A stretch of 64,000 nucleotides of DNA from Nocardia stercoris (GTDB lineage Bacteria; Actinomycetota; Actinomycetes; Mycobacteriales; Mycobacteriaceae): the NCBI RefSeq assembly GCF_003696265.1, contig NZ_RFFH01000001.1:744001-808000 (forward strand), in the 5' to 3' direction. Below the pieces are notes generated by a model. That model was given only the letters and a program-made list of their open reading frames with translations. It was not told where the DNA came from and did no database searches. Position numbers and translations under genes: made by a program. Below, piece by piece: positions 7,429 to 16,417 of this stretch. Position 1 is the first letter of the stretch. Every line of letters begins with the position of its first letter.

Positions 7429-7719
7429 ACCGCAAGTATCACCCGAATCACCAGCGCCACAGGCCTGGCCGAAATTCCCACCCACTACCGTCACAATTGA
7501 CGGCAGAGCCAACCCGAGCAACCTGCATTCGCTGTGCCATCCAAGACATGAGGCGAACACCATGGGCGAGGCCTTCGGCCCGCGCTGGGCGGACCGATCG
7601 TGCTGCACTCGCGACGCCTCGGAATGGGTTCGGGCTCCGCGACTTCGGAGTCTCGGACCTACACGATTTCTCCACATTTGGTCACCGGATCGGACACAAC
7701 TGGTCGATACAGTGACCGT

Positions 7720-8283
7720 GTGTCTGCTCGTGATACATCGTGGAATCGGTTGAATCTTCTCGCGTACGTATTGCAGGTCGTTGCCGTCGGCGCGCTGGCT
7801 GCGGCGTGGCTGGCGATCGCGCTCGGACTGTTCTCGAGGCCGGAAGCAGATCTCGCAGCGGGAAGCCGCATCGACGCCAACTTCACGGTCTATTGGCCGT
7901 TCCTGTTTGTGATCAGCCCGGTGCTGTTTGTCAGTGGCTTTTTCGGGCTGTTGCCATACCGATTCGCGCCTGGCGGCACCATCGCGGGTGGATTGATTGC
8001 CAGTTTTTTCGCTCAGCGGGTGGGCGCCGAGCTGTACTTGTCCGACTACAAGCCGGCGCTAGCCGGACACCTCGACACAAGCGTCGCCGCGGCGTGCTTC
8101 GCAGTTGCCGCAGCGTTCACGGCAGCCTTCGTGCACCTGTACAGCAACCGATCCGGTCGGACGCGTGCCGCCTCGGTGCGAGGCGGAGCAGTGCTGGTAG
8201 TTGCCGTTCTCGTCAGTGGGGTGGTCACGATTCCGCCGCTGTTCGCGGGCAGTGGCACCCGTCCGGTGTCCTGGCTGGGCTAG
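7720..8283 (+). CDS. Hypothetical multi-pass membrane protein
   Basis: 187 residues with about five membrane segments: LLAYVLQVVAVGALAAAWLA, the VYWPFLFVISPVLFVSGFFG stretch, GGTIAGGLIASFF, DTSVAAACFAVAAAFTAAF and GGAVLVVAVLVSGVVTIPPL. No known family motif. GTG 7720 is the most likely start because the first membrane segment follows within 15 residues; no good ribosome site is visible. It is transcribed alone, and a 17-bp palindrome lies between it and the LysR gene. Confidence 0.55.
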   Translation: MSARDTSWNRLNLLAYVLQVVAVGALAAAWLAIALGLFSRPEADLAAGSRIDANFTVYWPFLFVISPVLFVSGFFGLLPYRFAPGGTIAGGLIASFFAQRVGAELYLSDYKPALAGHLDTSVAAACFAVAAAFTAAFVHLYSNRSGRTRAASVRGGAVLVVAVLVSGVVTIPPLFAGSGTRPVSWLG

Positions 8284-8354
8284 TCACCGACCAGTATCGC
8301 GGCAGGAACATGTCGGACTGGACGGACGAGGGATGGGCGACCGTCTGTACGGGC

Positions 8355-8371
8355 GACGCTTCCGAAGCGTC
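8355..8371. promoter_or_regulatory. 17-bp palindrome upstream of LysR-type gene
   Basis: GACGCTT-CCG-AAGCGTC is a perfect 7-3-7 inverted repeat, 28 bases before the LysR GTG. It may be the LysR autoregulatory site, or a short 3' hairpin of the upstream membrane gene. Confidence 0.45.
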
Positions 8372-8398
8372 CCGTGACGGGCTGGGTATCGTCGCGAT

Positions 8399-9349
8399 GT
8401 GGATCCTCTACGGCAGCTGCGGTACTTCCTGGTGGTAGCCGAAGAGTTGCATTTCGGGCGGGCGGCGGAGCGGCTGCATATCGCTCAGCCGGCGTTGAGT
8501 CAGCGGATCCGGCGGTTGGAGGACGATCTGGGGGCACGGCTGCTGGAACGGGACAGTCGCCGGGTGGAACTGACCGAAGCGGGGCAGATCTTGTGCGCGG
8601 AGGCCCGCGATCTGATCGCGCGGTGGGAGCGCACGAAAACCCTTGTGGGCAAGGCGCATCGGGGTGAGGTGGATACCTTGCGGGTGGGTGTCCCGCCGGA
8701 GCTGGCCGGCCGGGTGCTGGCCGCGATACTCACCGCGTTCGAGAGCCGGGACGTTCGAGTGGATCTCCACGAGTTGACCACCGCCGAGCAGGTACGGCTG
8801 CTGGCCGACCGGCAGCTGGATGCCGGACTGTTGCAGCATCCGGTCGATGTGATCGGCCTGGAAACCGGGCCGGCCGTGGAGACTCCACTCGGGGTGGTGC
8901 TGCCCCGTGACTCTCCGCTCGCGGCCCGCGCCTCGGTCACCCTCGCCGATCTCGCCGGGCACGGTCTGATCATCTTCCCGCGGGCCGCGGCCCCCGGTCC
9001 CTACGACGCCATCTTGCGCACCTGCTGGGAGCAGGGGTTCCGGCCCAGCGCGGTGCATCATGCCCGCAATCCCGAATTCGTGCTCGGCATGGTGCTTTCC
9101 GGGCGTGGCGTCGCCTTCGATCAGGGCCTGGTGGCGCAGAAGGAGCCGCGCGTGGTGTGGCGCCCGCTCCCGGCGGGCACCTTGAGCTGGAAGCTGGCGC
9201 TGGCCTGGCCCGCCACGGTGCCGCATCCGCTGGTGCGCGAGCTGGCGGAGCTGATCGTGACCGTGGTGCAGGGCGACGGCACATCCCGGGCGGTGCCGAT
9301 TCAGCAACTGCCGCAACGTCAGTGGAGCACCGTCTTCGGACAGGAGTGA
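8399..9349 (+). CDS. LysR-type transcriptional regulator
   Basis: 316 residues. N-terminal winged HTH: LRQLRYFLVVAEELHFGRAA, LHIAQPALSQRIRRLEDDLG, LLERDSRRVELTEAG. The C-terminal effector-binding domain spans about 90-295 (DTLRVGVPPELAGRVLAAIL). GTG 8399 gives the normal family length. Its 3' end overlaps the convergent beta-lactamase-like gene by 31 bases. LysR regulators often control a divergent neighbour, but here the upstream neighbour is co-directional, so the target is unknown. Confidence 0.88.
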   Translation: MDPLRQLRYFLVVAEELHFGRAAERLHIAQPALSQRIRRLEDDLGARLLERDSRRVELTEAGQILCAEARDLIARWERTKTLVGKAHRGEVDTLRVGVPPELAGRVLAAILTAFESRDVRVDLHELTTAEQVRLLADRQLDAGLLQHPVDVIGLETGPAVETPLGVVLPRDSPLAARASVTLADLAGHGLIIFPRAAAPGPYDAILRTCWEQGFRPSAVHHARNPEFVLGMVLSGRGVAFDQGLVAQKEPRVVWRPLPAGTLSWKLALAWPATVPHPLVRELAELIVTVVQGDGTSRAVPIQQLPQRQWSTVFGQE

Positions 9350-10218
9350 GCCAGACGATCGACCGCCGCCCGAGCGACGGCACCGATTGCCCGGTCCACC
9401 ATGGGCATTCGAACCGCGAGGCTGTCCACTTTGGTGAATACGGCCACGGCACAGCGAAACCCGTCCGAGTCTTCGACGACACCGACTTCGTTGCGGAACC
9501 CCGGCAGGCTCCCGGTCTTGGACCAGATCCTGGTTCCGGGCCGGAAACCGCTCGCCAATCGATGCGTGTAGACCTGCCGGCGCATGAGCTCGCGCACCCA
9601 ACTGCAGGCGTCCGGCGGTGCGGCGCGGTCCTGGTCGATCAGGGCGAGCAGCCGGGTCATGTCGCGCGGCGTGCTCGCGGTGGTGCGCAGCGGGTCGGTG
9701 GCGCGGGTCCCGAAGTACTCCTGCGGGCTCAGCGTCTGGAAGCGTTGCGCGAAGTCGACCGGGTCGGACGCGCCGATGTCCTGCGCCAAGGTGTGCAGCG
9801 TGTCCCGGGGAGCACCGAGAACGCGGGTTCGCGTCAGGCCGAGTTCAGTGACCAGCGACCGGACGTTGGCCACGCCGACCCGGTCGAACAGGAGGTCGGC
9901 GGCGGTGTTGTCGCTCACCGTGATCGCCATGAACGCGGCATCGCGCAAGCTGATTTCGGCATCGTCGAAGAAGCCGGCGGTGCCGACCCCGCCGAGGCGG
10001 TCCGCGGCGCTGATTCGCACCCGATCGGTAGGGTCCAGTTGTTCCGCCGCCACCTGACGGGCGAATTCCAGCACCAACAGCACCTTCACCACCGACGCCA
10101 GCACCACCGGTTCGTCGGCTCCCGAACCGACCTCCGCGGCGCATTCCAGGCAACGAGCATGCACCCAGCCCTGGGCGCCGGCCGCTCGAAAGATCGTCTC
10201 CACCCCATCAGCATTCAC
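9319..10218 (-). CDS. Serine beta-lactamase-like hydrolase without signal peptide
   Basis: 299 residues of the class A beta-lactamase/PBP fold: SVVK (Ser42-Lys45), SDN (102-104), KTGS from Lys234. The omega-loop Glu of true class A enzymes is not seen in the expected stretch (DPVDFAQRFQTLSPQEYFG has a later Glu only). No signal peptide or lipobox precedes the domain, so it may be cytosolic or a non-lactamase serine hydrolase. GTG 10218 follows GGAGG at short spacing. It is divergent from a bona fide lipoprotein beta-lactamase 116 bases away. Confidence 0.75.
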   Translation of the reverse strand: MNADGVETIFRAAGAQGWVHARCLECAAEVGSGADEPVVLASVVKVLLVLEFARQVAAEQLDPTDRVRISAADRLGGVGTAGFFDDAEISLRDAAFMAITVSDNTAADLLFDRVGVANVRSLVTELGLTRTRVLGAPRDTLHTLAQDIGASDPVDFAQRFQTLSPQEYFGTRATDPLRTTASTPRDMTRLLALIDQDRAAPPDACSWVRELMRRQVYTHRLASGFRPGTRIWSKTGSLPGFRNEVGVVEDSDGFRCAVAVFTKVDSLAVRMPMVDRAIGAVARAAVDRLAHSCPKTVLH

Positions 10219-10334
10219 CAACCTCCGCGCGGCGCACGCACCCCCGTTGTACTGCAACGATATCGACGGCGTTATCGGCTTCGGCCGAATTCGGTCTTGG
10301 ACAGCGGTGTCCGACCTCCGGTTGAGTGGCCTGC

Positions 10335-11264
10335 ATGCGAGAGTCCACCCTGAGGAAATGCCGTGCGCTGGCGGCCGTGCTGCTGTTCGGTCCGCTGGCC
10401 GCCTGTGGCAGCACGACGAGCACCACGCCCACACCGTCCGCGACGCCCGCCGCGGTCTCGGCGAATACGCCGGCCGTCGATGCCGAGTTCGCGGCCATGG
10501 AACAGGAACACGGTGCCCGAGTCGGCTTGTTCGCGGTGGACATCCGAACCGGCAAGACGGTCGGATACCGTGCGGACGAGCGGTTCGGCATGGCATCCAC
10601 CTTCAAGGCGCTCGCCGCTGCCGCGGTGCTGCGCGCACATCCGATCAGCACCGGCTACCTCGATCAGACAGTCCATTTCACCTCCGACGACGTGGTGCAG
10701 GATTCGCCGGTGACGAGCAAGCACCTCGACTCCGGGATGTCGATCCGGGAACTGTGCGACGCGGCGATCACCTACAGCGACAACACCGCCGGCAACCTGC
10801 TCTTGAAACAAATCGGCGGTCCGCAGGGGCTGACCGCTTTCGCGCGCTCGATCGGCGACGAGGTCACGCACCTCGACCGCTGGGAGCCGGAACTTGACGC
10901 CATGGATCCCGGCGACGACCGCGACACCACTACCCCCGCGGCACTGACCGCCGACTACCGCGCCCTGATCTTCGGCGATGTACTGGCGACCCCGGAACGA
11001 GATCAGCTGACCGCTTGGCTGGTCGCCAACAAGACCGGCAATGCCCGCATCCGCGCTGCGCTGCCACCGGATTGGAAAACCGGCGACAAGACCGGCACCG
11101 CACTGTACGGATCGGCCAATGATGTCGCCGTCACCTGGCCCGCCGACGGCACCGGTCCGCTGGTCGTCGCCGTACTGACCACCAAGCCGGATCAGGCTGC
11201 CGCCGCGGACAATCCGCTCGTCGCCGCGGTCGCGAAGGTAGCCGTCACCACCGTTCACGGCTGA
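10335..11264 (+). CDS. bla: Class A beta-lactamase, lipoprotein
   Basis: 309 residues. The signal peptide ([19 protein letters not shown]) has a lipobox LAAC at Cys24, then a Thr/Pro/Ala linker to about residue 48. Catalytic motifs: STFK (Ser88-Lys91), SDN (147-149), EPELD with the general-base Glu183, KTG (251-253). All class A residues are present, so it should hydrolyse beta-lactams outside the membrane, like the chromosomal enzymes of Nocardia. ATG 10335 is preferred over GTG 10326. No AmpR/BlaI gene is adjacent; a LysR lies beyond the divergent neighbour. Confidence 0.92.
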   Translation: MRESTLRKCRALAAVLLFGPLAACGSTTSTTPTPSATPAAVSANTPAVDAEFAAMEQEHGARVGLFAVDIRTGKTVGYRADERFGMASTFKALAAAAVLRAHPISTGYLDQTVHFTSDDVVQDSPVTSKHLDSGMSIRELCDAAITYSDNTAGNLLLKQIGGPQGLTAFARSIGDEVTHLDRWEPELDAMDPGDDRDTTTPAALTADYRALIFGDVLATPERDQLTAWLVANKTGNARIRAALPPDWKTGDKTGTALYGSANDVAVTWPADGTGPLVVAVLTTKPDQAAAADNPLVAAVAKVAVTTVHG

Positions 11265-11470
11265 CCGGCAGTCGGATGTCGTCGGCCGTGTCGCACGGGC
11301 GGCCGACGACGGCCGCCTGGCTGACAACCGGGTGCACTGTGGTCCACCACCCAGAGCGCTGTCGCAACGGATTTACCTGCGGGTCAACAGGTCTCGGACT
11401 GAACACGGCCCGAAGCGATCGGTGGAACCTGTTATTGTCCAGGCGGGGGATCGCGCGGAAGGGGACGGCT

Positions 11471-12370
11471 GTGCCGTACGTGAGCGTGCCGGACGGCACC
11501 GAGGTGTTCTACACCGATGACGGTGCCGGTCCGGCAGTAATGCTGAGTCATTCCTGTTGGACGGATCACGATGCGTGGGACGGGCAGGTAGCCGCCCTGT
11601 CCTCCCGTTTCCGTGTGGTGTGTGTCGATTCGCGGGGGCACGGGCCTACCCGAGAGACCGACGCGCCGTACGACTATTGGCGCTTGGCGCGCGATCATCT
11701 GGCGGTAGCCGATCATCTCGGTCTGAACAGATTCGTCGCAGGTGGCGTGTCGTCGGGCGCAATGACCGGCATGCACATGGCCCTGTTGGAGCCGGCCCGG
11801 ATCGGCGGTCTGGTACTCATCGGAACCTCGGCGACCGCATACAGCGACGAAGAGAAGTCGCGTTGGCGTGATGTTCTCGGCGTGTGGCTCGGTGATGACG
11901 ACGACCTGGTGAAGGGGTTCGCTCGGGCATTGGCGGCCGCCACCATCGGCGGCAGGCGGGATGTGCAGATGCGTTGGGTCACAAAGTGGCTGGCGGAAGA
12001 TCGGCAGCGGATGCGCAATTCATTCGCGTGCCTGATCAACCGGCCCTCGTTGCTCCCGGAACTCGCTCGGATCACCTGCGGGGCGCTACTGATCCGCGGC
12101 GCCGGTGACCAGGCATTCTCCGATGAGAACATGATCACCCTGCGCGATAATCTCGGCGGTCCCACGTCGCCGCTGCACACGGTCGAGGGCGCGAATCACT
12201 TGCCGAACATCAGCCACCCCGAGATCGTGAGTGACCTGATCGCCGACTTCCTAGAACGCCTCGACCTCGGGGACAGCGACCACGACATAGGCGTCGCTGT
12301 CGGCCGGAGTAGGTCGCAATCGGATTGTGCGCCACAGTCGAACCTGGCCGGCGCCGTCACGAACTCGTAG
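11471..12370 (+). CDS. Alpha/beta hydrolase
   Basis: 299 residues of alpha/beta-hydrolase fold. Oxyanion region HSCWTDHDAWDGQ, nucleophile elbow GGVSSGAMTG, acid in RGAGDQAFSDEN, and His in VEGANHLPNISHPE. Closest in style to 3-oxoadipate enol-lactonase-like hydrolases. GTG 11471 follows GGAAGGGGAC. The fold ends near IADFLERL; about 45 further residues (GDSDHDIGVAVGRSRSQ onward) are read through the 3' end of the convergent XRE gene, a 120-base overlap, so the tail may be a lost-stop extension. Confidence 0.85.
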   Translation: MPYVSVPDGTEVFYTDDGAGPAVMLSHSCWTDHDAWDGQVAALSSRFRVVCVDSRGHGPTRETDAPYDYWRLARDHLAVADHLGLNRFVAGGVSSGAMTGMHMALLEPARIGGLVLIGTSATAYSDEEKSRWRDVLGVWLGDDDDLVKGFARALAAATIGGRRDVQMRWVTKWLAEDRQRMRNSFACLINRPSLLPELARITCGALLIRGAGDQAFSDENMITLRDNLGGPTSPLHTVEGANHLPNISHPEIVSDLIADFLERLDLGDSDHDIGVAVGRSRSQSDCAPQSNLAGAVTNS

Positions 12371-13042
12371 CGGCGCGCCGCGCCCGGACCGCGAGATCCC
12401 GCTCAGATCGCGACGGAACCAGTAGGCCCGAAAGTAGTGCAGCTCCGCGAGCTCGTCGAGGATCTTCTGCGCCTCGGCGCGGCGGTCGGGGTGGGCGGCC
12501 CAGTGTCGTAGGCGGGCGACTGTTCCCGCGGCGACCTGCTCCCAGTCCTCGAGTACGCGCCCGGCCACCGGTGAGGCGAACATCCACCACAGCGGGCCGG
12601 GTGACTCCGCCAAACCGGGAAAGGCGGCGTCGAACTGCTGGTTCGATGCTTGCACAGTGCCCCAACCGTCGCGGTCGAATACCGCGATGGCGGCTCCGCT
12701 CGTCGTCAGGTTTGCCACGGTGTCGGCCAGCCACCCGGCCCCGACGAATTCCTCCGGCTCCACTGTCCCGGTGCGGGGATAGCGGCACCCGTTGAGTCGA
12801 TACAGGTGCCGCGACGTCGGCACGTCCAAGGTCAGGACTCGGCATACCAGCGGCAGCATGTCCTCGGCTATCTGGGCCTGATCGCGCTCGATGCGCGAGA
12901 TGTAATTGGGGCTGAGGCTCAACAGCATCCCGAGTTCGGCCTGGGTCTTCCCGAGTTCCGCGCGCCGATACGCAATGAGATCCCCAGCGGTGGGGCAGAC
13001 CGGCTGTTGCCGGGTTTCCCCCCACACATTCGACACGGCCAT
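12251..13042 (-). CDS. XRE-family regulator with MmyB-like ligand domain
   Basis: 263 residues. HTH at about 20-75 (LIAYRRAELGKTQAELGMLL, SLSPNYISRIERDQAQI), then an MmyB-like domain (GWLADTVANLTTSGAAIAVF through WWMFASPVAGRVLEDWEQVA). This architecture is common in actinobacteria and often controls a neighbouring oxidoreductase or hydrolase; the only close gene is the convergent hydrolase. The C-terminus (DSDAYVVVAVPEVEAF) is well formed, so this frame is the real one in the overlap. Start ATG 13042. Confidence 0.85.
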   Translation of the reverse strand: MAVSNVWGETRQQPVCPTAGDLIAYRRAELGKTQAELGMLLSLSPNYISRIERDQAQIAEDMLPLVCRVLTLDVPTSRHLYRLNGCRYPRTGTVEPEEFVGAGWLADTVANLTTSGAAIAVFDRDGWGTVQASNQQFDAAFPGLAESPGPLWWMFASPVAGRVLEDWEQVAAGTVARLRHWAAHPDRRAEAQKILDELAELHYFRAYWFRRDLSGISRSGRGAPLRVRDGAGQVRLWRTIRLRPTPADSDAYVVVAVPEVEAF

Positions 13043-13459
13043 GGCGTTCTATCCTACTGCCCCGCTTCATCTGTCGGCTTCCCACACCGCGCCTGCCCGA
13101 CCGGATCCGCCACTGTCGGTGGCGAGACCGGTCGAGTCCCCGGGCTCGAAAAGCTTTGCCACGGTGTCGAACTGACACTTCGCGGTGCTAGTCCCTCGGT
13201 GGCTGATTCCGAAGCGGGCTGGTCCGGTCTCTTGCGAATCGGCGGCCGGAATTGGTTCGATCGAGATACGCCGTCCTCGAAATTCTTCCGCTGCTCCGGA
13301 TCGGGACGCGGGCGGAAGCAAGGCCTCGGCCGATCAGGGCGGCGCAACTGAAGGTTCTGCCGATCTGAGCTTCGGGAGGGGGCAGATCGGCAGAAGCTTC
13401 GGTGCGCCGGCTTGTGTGGCATTACGAATGCTGTCGAGTGGCCGTGTGCGAGCGGTGAT
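13043..13459. other. Non-coding stretch between XRE gene and dinB
   Basis: 417 bases holding the XRE promoter region and the 3' flank of dinB. Open frames are shadows without ribosome sites. The only clear structure is the 13-bp inverted repeat at 13355-13395. Confidence 0.5.
13355..13395. terminator. 13-bp perfect inverted repeat downstream of dinB
   Basis: TTCTGCCGATCTG (13355-13367) and CAGATCGGCAGAA (13383-13395) pair perfectly around a 15-base G-rich loop. AGCTTCGG occurs in the loop and again just after the stem, so alternative pairings may exist. It lies about 65 bases past the dinB stop on its strand, fitting an unusual terminator. Confidence 0.5.
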
Positions 13460-14527
13460 TCACTGTGGTGCCAGTTCGAGTCGTACCCCGAGCAGTCGCA
13501 CCGGGCGGTCGAGGTCGAAGCGGTCGATGATCGTCGAGGCGGTGTCGACGATCGTTGCGACGTCGGATGTCGGCACGGAGAGTTTCTGCTGCTTGCTGCG
13601 GGTGTAGAAGGTTTCGGTGCGCACGGTCACCGCGACCCGGGTTGTGATCCGGCCCGCTTCGGCCATCTCCTCGGCGACCTCGGTGGCCAGCCGGGCTACC
13701 TCGCGGCGGATCTCGTCCGGGTCGGTGAGATCGTGCGGGAACGTTTCGGACTTACTGTGGCCCACCGGGATTCGCGGGACCGTGGTCAGTTCGGTGTCGC
13801 CTTTGCCGTGGCCGAGGACGCGCAGGTACGGGCCTGTGCTCGGGCCGAATTCGCCGGCGAGGCGTGCCGGGTCGGCCGCCATCAGGTCGGCGACGGTGAC
13901 GATCCCGAGCTCGGCTAAGCGGGCCGCGATGCGGGCGCCGACACCCCAGAGCGCGTCGGTGGGGCGGTGACCCATGAGTTCGGTCCAGTTGGCGGCGGTG
14001 AGTTCGAAAATTCCGGTGGCCGCGCCGGCGGCGCGGTCGGGTTCGGCGGAGGTCTTGCCGGCCGACTTGGCGAAGCCGGTGGCCAACTTGGCGGTGAGTT
14101 TGTTGTCACCGATGCCGACCGCGCAGGTGAGCCCGAGTTCGACGACGGCGCTGCGGATTTCGGTTGCGAGTTGCCACGGGTCGCCGTCGGTCGCGACGAA
14201 CGCCTCGTCCATCCCCCATACCTCGACCGGCCCGGCGACCCGGCCGAGAGTAGCCATGACCTCATCGGACGCTTCCGCGTACGCCGGCATATCGAGCGGC
14301 AGAAAAATGCCATCGGGGCATTTGCGAGCCGCGGCACGCAACGCCATTCCCGCCCGCACCCCGAAGGATCGAGCGGGATATGAAGCACAGGTCACGACTT
14401 TGCGTGGCTCGGTCGGGTCACCGTTGCCACCGACGATGACCGGCGCACCACGTAGCTCCGGGCGACGCCGGAATTCGACCGCCGCCTGGAACTGATCGAG
14501 ATCGACGTGGAGCAGCCGTCGGGGCAC
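13460..14527 (-). CDS. dinB: Y-family DNA polymerase IV (DinP/Rv3056-like)
   Basis: 355 residues of Y-family translesion polymerase. Palm metal motifs: HVDLDQF at the start and WGMDEAF with Asp-Glu near residue 105; fingers ASYPARSFGVRAGMALR; helix-hairpin-helix DALWGVGARIAARLAELGI; little finger SHSKSETFPHDL-type strands and RVAVTVRTETFYTRSKQQK. The sequence GGNGDPTEPRKVVTCASY closely matches the mycobacterial DinP I remember. No C-terminal beta-clamp motif is evident after RLLGVRLELAPQ. Likely a stress-related polymerase; no LexA box was recognised upstream. Confidence 0.92.
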   Translation of the reverse strand: MPRRLLHVDLDQFQAAVEFRRRPELRGAPVIVGGNGDPTEPRKVVTCASYPARSFGVRAGMALRAAARKCPDGIFLPLDMPAYAEASDEVMATLGRVAGPVEVWGMDEAFVATDGDPWQLATEIRSAVVELGLTCAVGIGDNKLTAKLATGFAKSAGKTSAEPDRAAGAATGIFELTAANWTELMGHRPTDALWGVGARIAARLAELGIVTVADLMAADPARLAGEFGPSTGPYLRVLGHGKGDTELTTVPRIPVGHSKSETFPHDLTDPDEIRREVARLATEVAEEMAEAGRITTRVAVTVRTETFYTRSKQQKLSVPTSDVATIVDTASTIIDRFDLDRPVRLLGVRLELAPQ

Positions 14528-14645
14528 GGTTCTGTCTTACCGCAGAGCACCGACAATCCGGTGGCGCATCGCGGAAAAGTTCCGGGCCGGAAAACCAGAA
14601 ACCCGGTCTGACCATAGGATTCGAATCAGCCTTGTCTGCTATGTC

Positions 14646-15504
14646 GTGTCGGTGCTCGCGTTCCTCCGGGCCGCCACATTCATTCACGAGGTGGTCCACT
14701 TTCGGCACCGGCGTCCGTTCAAATCCTTCTCGATCGGCTGGAACCTGTTGTGCGGTATTCCGATGATGATCCCGGTGTTCATGTACACCGGCCACGCGCA
14801 GCACCACAACACTCAGCGCTACGGGACGTCCCAGGACCCGGATTACGTCCCGTTCGCGACCCTGCCGCCCGGCCGGATCGTCGGGCTGCTCATCAGTTCA
14901 CCGCTGGTGCCGCTCCTGGGCCCGATCCGGTTCGGCATCCTGGCCCCGGCCGGCTGGCTGTTCCCACCGGTGCGGCGCTATGTGTATCAGCAGGCGTCGG
15001 CCCTGACGATCGACCCGGACTATGTCCGCCGGATGCCCGCCGACCGCACCGAACAGCGCTCCTGGACAGCGCAGGAGGCCGGGTGTTTCGCTGTTTTCGT
15101 GGCAGTGGTCGCACTCACCGTGACCGGCTTCGTCGCCCCGGCAAGACTCGTGGAGTGGTATGTCATGATGGCCGGCGTCAACACGCTGAGCAGCCTTCGT
15201 TTGATCGGTGAACATCGATATCACGCTGCTGCCGCGGACGGCATGTCGATCGAGGGACAGATGCTCGATTCGGTCAATATGCCGAGGCGTCGCTGGCTGA
15301 CCGAATTGTGGGGCCCGGTCGGTTTGCGCCTGCACGCATTTGCACCACCTCATGCCGGGACTGCCTTATCACGCCTATGGACCGGCGCACGAGCGGCTCA
15401 TGCGGGAGTTCGGTCCCGAGTCGCCCTATGCGAGCACCGCCGCCCCCGGTCTCCTCTACTCCGTCCGGCGGGTGTGGCGGGAGAGCCGGGCCGGCCAACG
15501 GTGA
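14646..15504 (+). pseudogene. Fatty-acid desaturase, frameshifted and probably 5'-truncated
   Basis: Membrane di-iron desaturase with box 1 HEVVHFRH and box 2 HAQHHNTQ in one frame. The third box HLHHLMPGLPYH and the C-terminus (ERLMREFGPESPYAS, ending at TGA 15502-15504) continue in another frame. The break is near 15341-15343, where GCATTTGCACCAC has one extra T compared with the expected A-L-H-H reading. Box 1 lies only about 15 residues from the first usable GTG, while the family normally has a longer N-terminus with membrane segments, so the 5' end also seems lost next to dinB. A sequencing error at the T run is the main alternative for the frameshift. Confidence 0.7.
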
Positions 15505-15646
15505 AGCGGCCCGGAGATCTCGGTCCACCGGGGGTGGCGAAGCCGCAGGTCGAGTGGCCTGCGGCGTCGCTGTCGAGTGGCAGTACGCGGGGTGTGGCTA
15601 CGATTCTGGTCGAAACTGATTCGGCTGGCAGAGTGGAAAATTCGAG

Positions 15647-16306
15647 ATGGCTGACGGCGTGGTCGAGGAATCATCGGGAGCGGAGGCTGGCTCGGGTCCG
15701 GTGGCGGCGGGTTCGGTGGGTTCGGCGTCGCGTGGTCGGCAGGCGGCGGGAATCGGTGTCGTCGCGATGACCGCCACCGCGGTGGTGGCCGCCGTGATCG
15801 GTGCGACGCGGCATCAATTGCACGAAACGCGGCCCGTCGCGGCTGCGCCGGCCCGGGTGTCGTCGACCGCTGCGGCCGTGACATCCACGCCGGACCCGGC
15901 TGCCGAACTGCGGGCCGCGGCGCAGCGGGCTCTCGATGCGGCCCGCACCGGTGATCCGGCGGCACTGCTGCCGTACCTTGCGCCGGGCTGCCCGGACCGG
16001 CCGGTGTCGACGATGACAGCCGACGGCGTGGTCACCGGCGAAACGCCACCGCCCGCAATCGCATCGGTCACCGTGCACGGTCGCGGCGGCACTGTGGTGG
16101 TGACGGCGGCCGATGGTTCCACGGACCCGCAGTCCTGGACCGAGGTCGACGGGAATTGGCTGCTGGCGTGCCCGCTCGGCGATCCGGGGACGAGCGCGGA
16201 GGTCGCGAGTTCGAGTCCCGAACCCGCCCCCGAGGCCACTGTGCCGGCGCAGGTCGACGGCTGCGGCGACGCGCAGGTCACCGGCGACGGGGCCGACTGC
16301 CGTTGA
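15647..16306 (+). CDS. Hypothetical single-pass membrane protein
   Basis: 219 residues: a polar Gly/Ser/Ala-rich cytoplasmic N-terminus, one membrane segment (AAGIGVVAMTATAVVAAVIG, about 33-52), and an exported domain. That domain has a Pro/Ala linker, a small NTF2/lumazine-like stretch (AAQRALDAARTGDPAALLPYL, then WTEVDGNWLLACPLG) and an acidic Pro-rich tail with two Cys. The pattern resembles small actinobacterial anchored proteins of unknown role. ATG 15647 starts the frame; no partner gene. Confidence 0.55.
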   Translation: MADGVVEESSGAEAGSGPVAAGSVGSASRGRQAAGIGVVAMTATAVVAAVIGATRHQLHETRPVAAAPARVSSTAAAVTSTPDPAAELRAAAQRALDAARTGDPAALLPYLAPGCPDRPVSTMTADGVVTGETPPPAIASVTVHGRGGTVVVTAADGSTDPQSWTEVDGNWLLACPLGDPGTSAEVASSSPEPAPEATVPAQVDGCGDAQVTGDGADCR

Positions 16307-16362
16307 GCTGCAACAACTTCGGAGTCGGTCGGAGGGCCTGAAGCTTCCGCGTTCGCGAGCTT

Positions 16363-16396
16363 TTGCGCAGTCCGCAATCTATTGCGTAGTACGCAA
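16363..16396. promoter_or_regulatory. Tandem TetR operators
   Basis: Two near-identical palindromes, TTGCG-CAGTC-CGCAA (16363-16377) and TTGCG-TAGTA-CGCAA (16382-16396), are spaced 19 bases centre to centre, 22 bases upstream of the TetR ATG. Each is a 5-5-5 inverted repeat, typical of a self-repressing TetR pair of sites. Confidence 0.75.
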
Positions 16397-16417
16397 TTTG
16401 TTGGGTACAGTCGAGAT

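Noticed and set aside
13054..13607. Several 80-140 residue frames in the gap between XRE and dinB
   Set aside because: No ribosome sites, low-complexity composition, and they overlap the inverted repeat or dinB.
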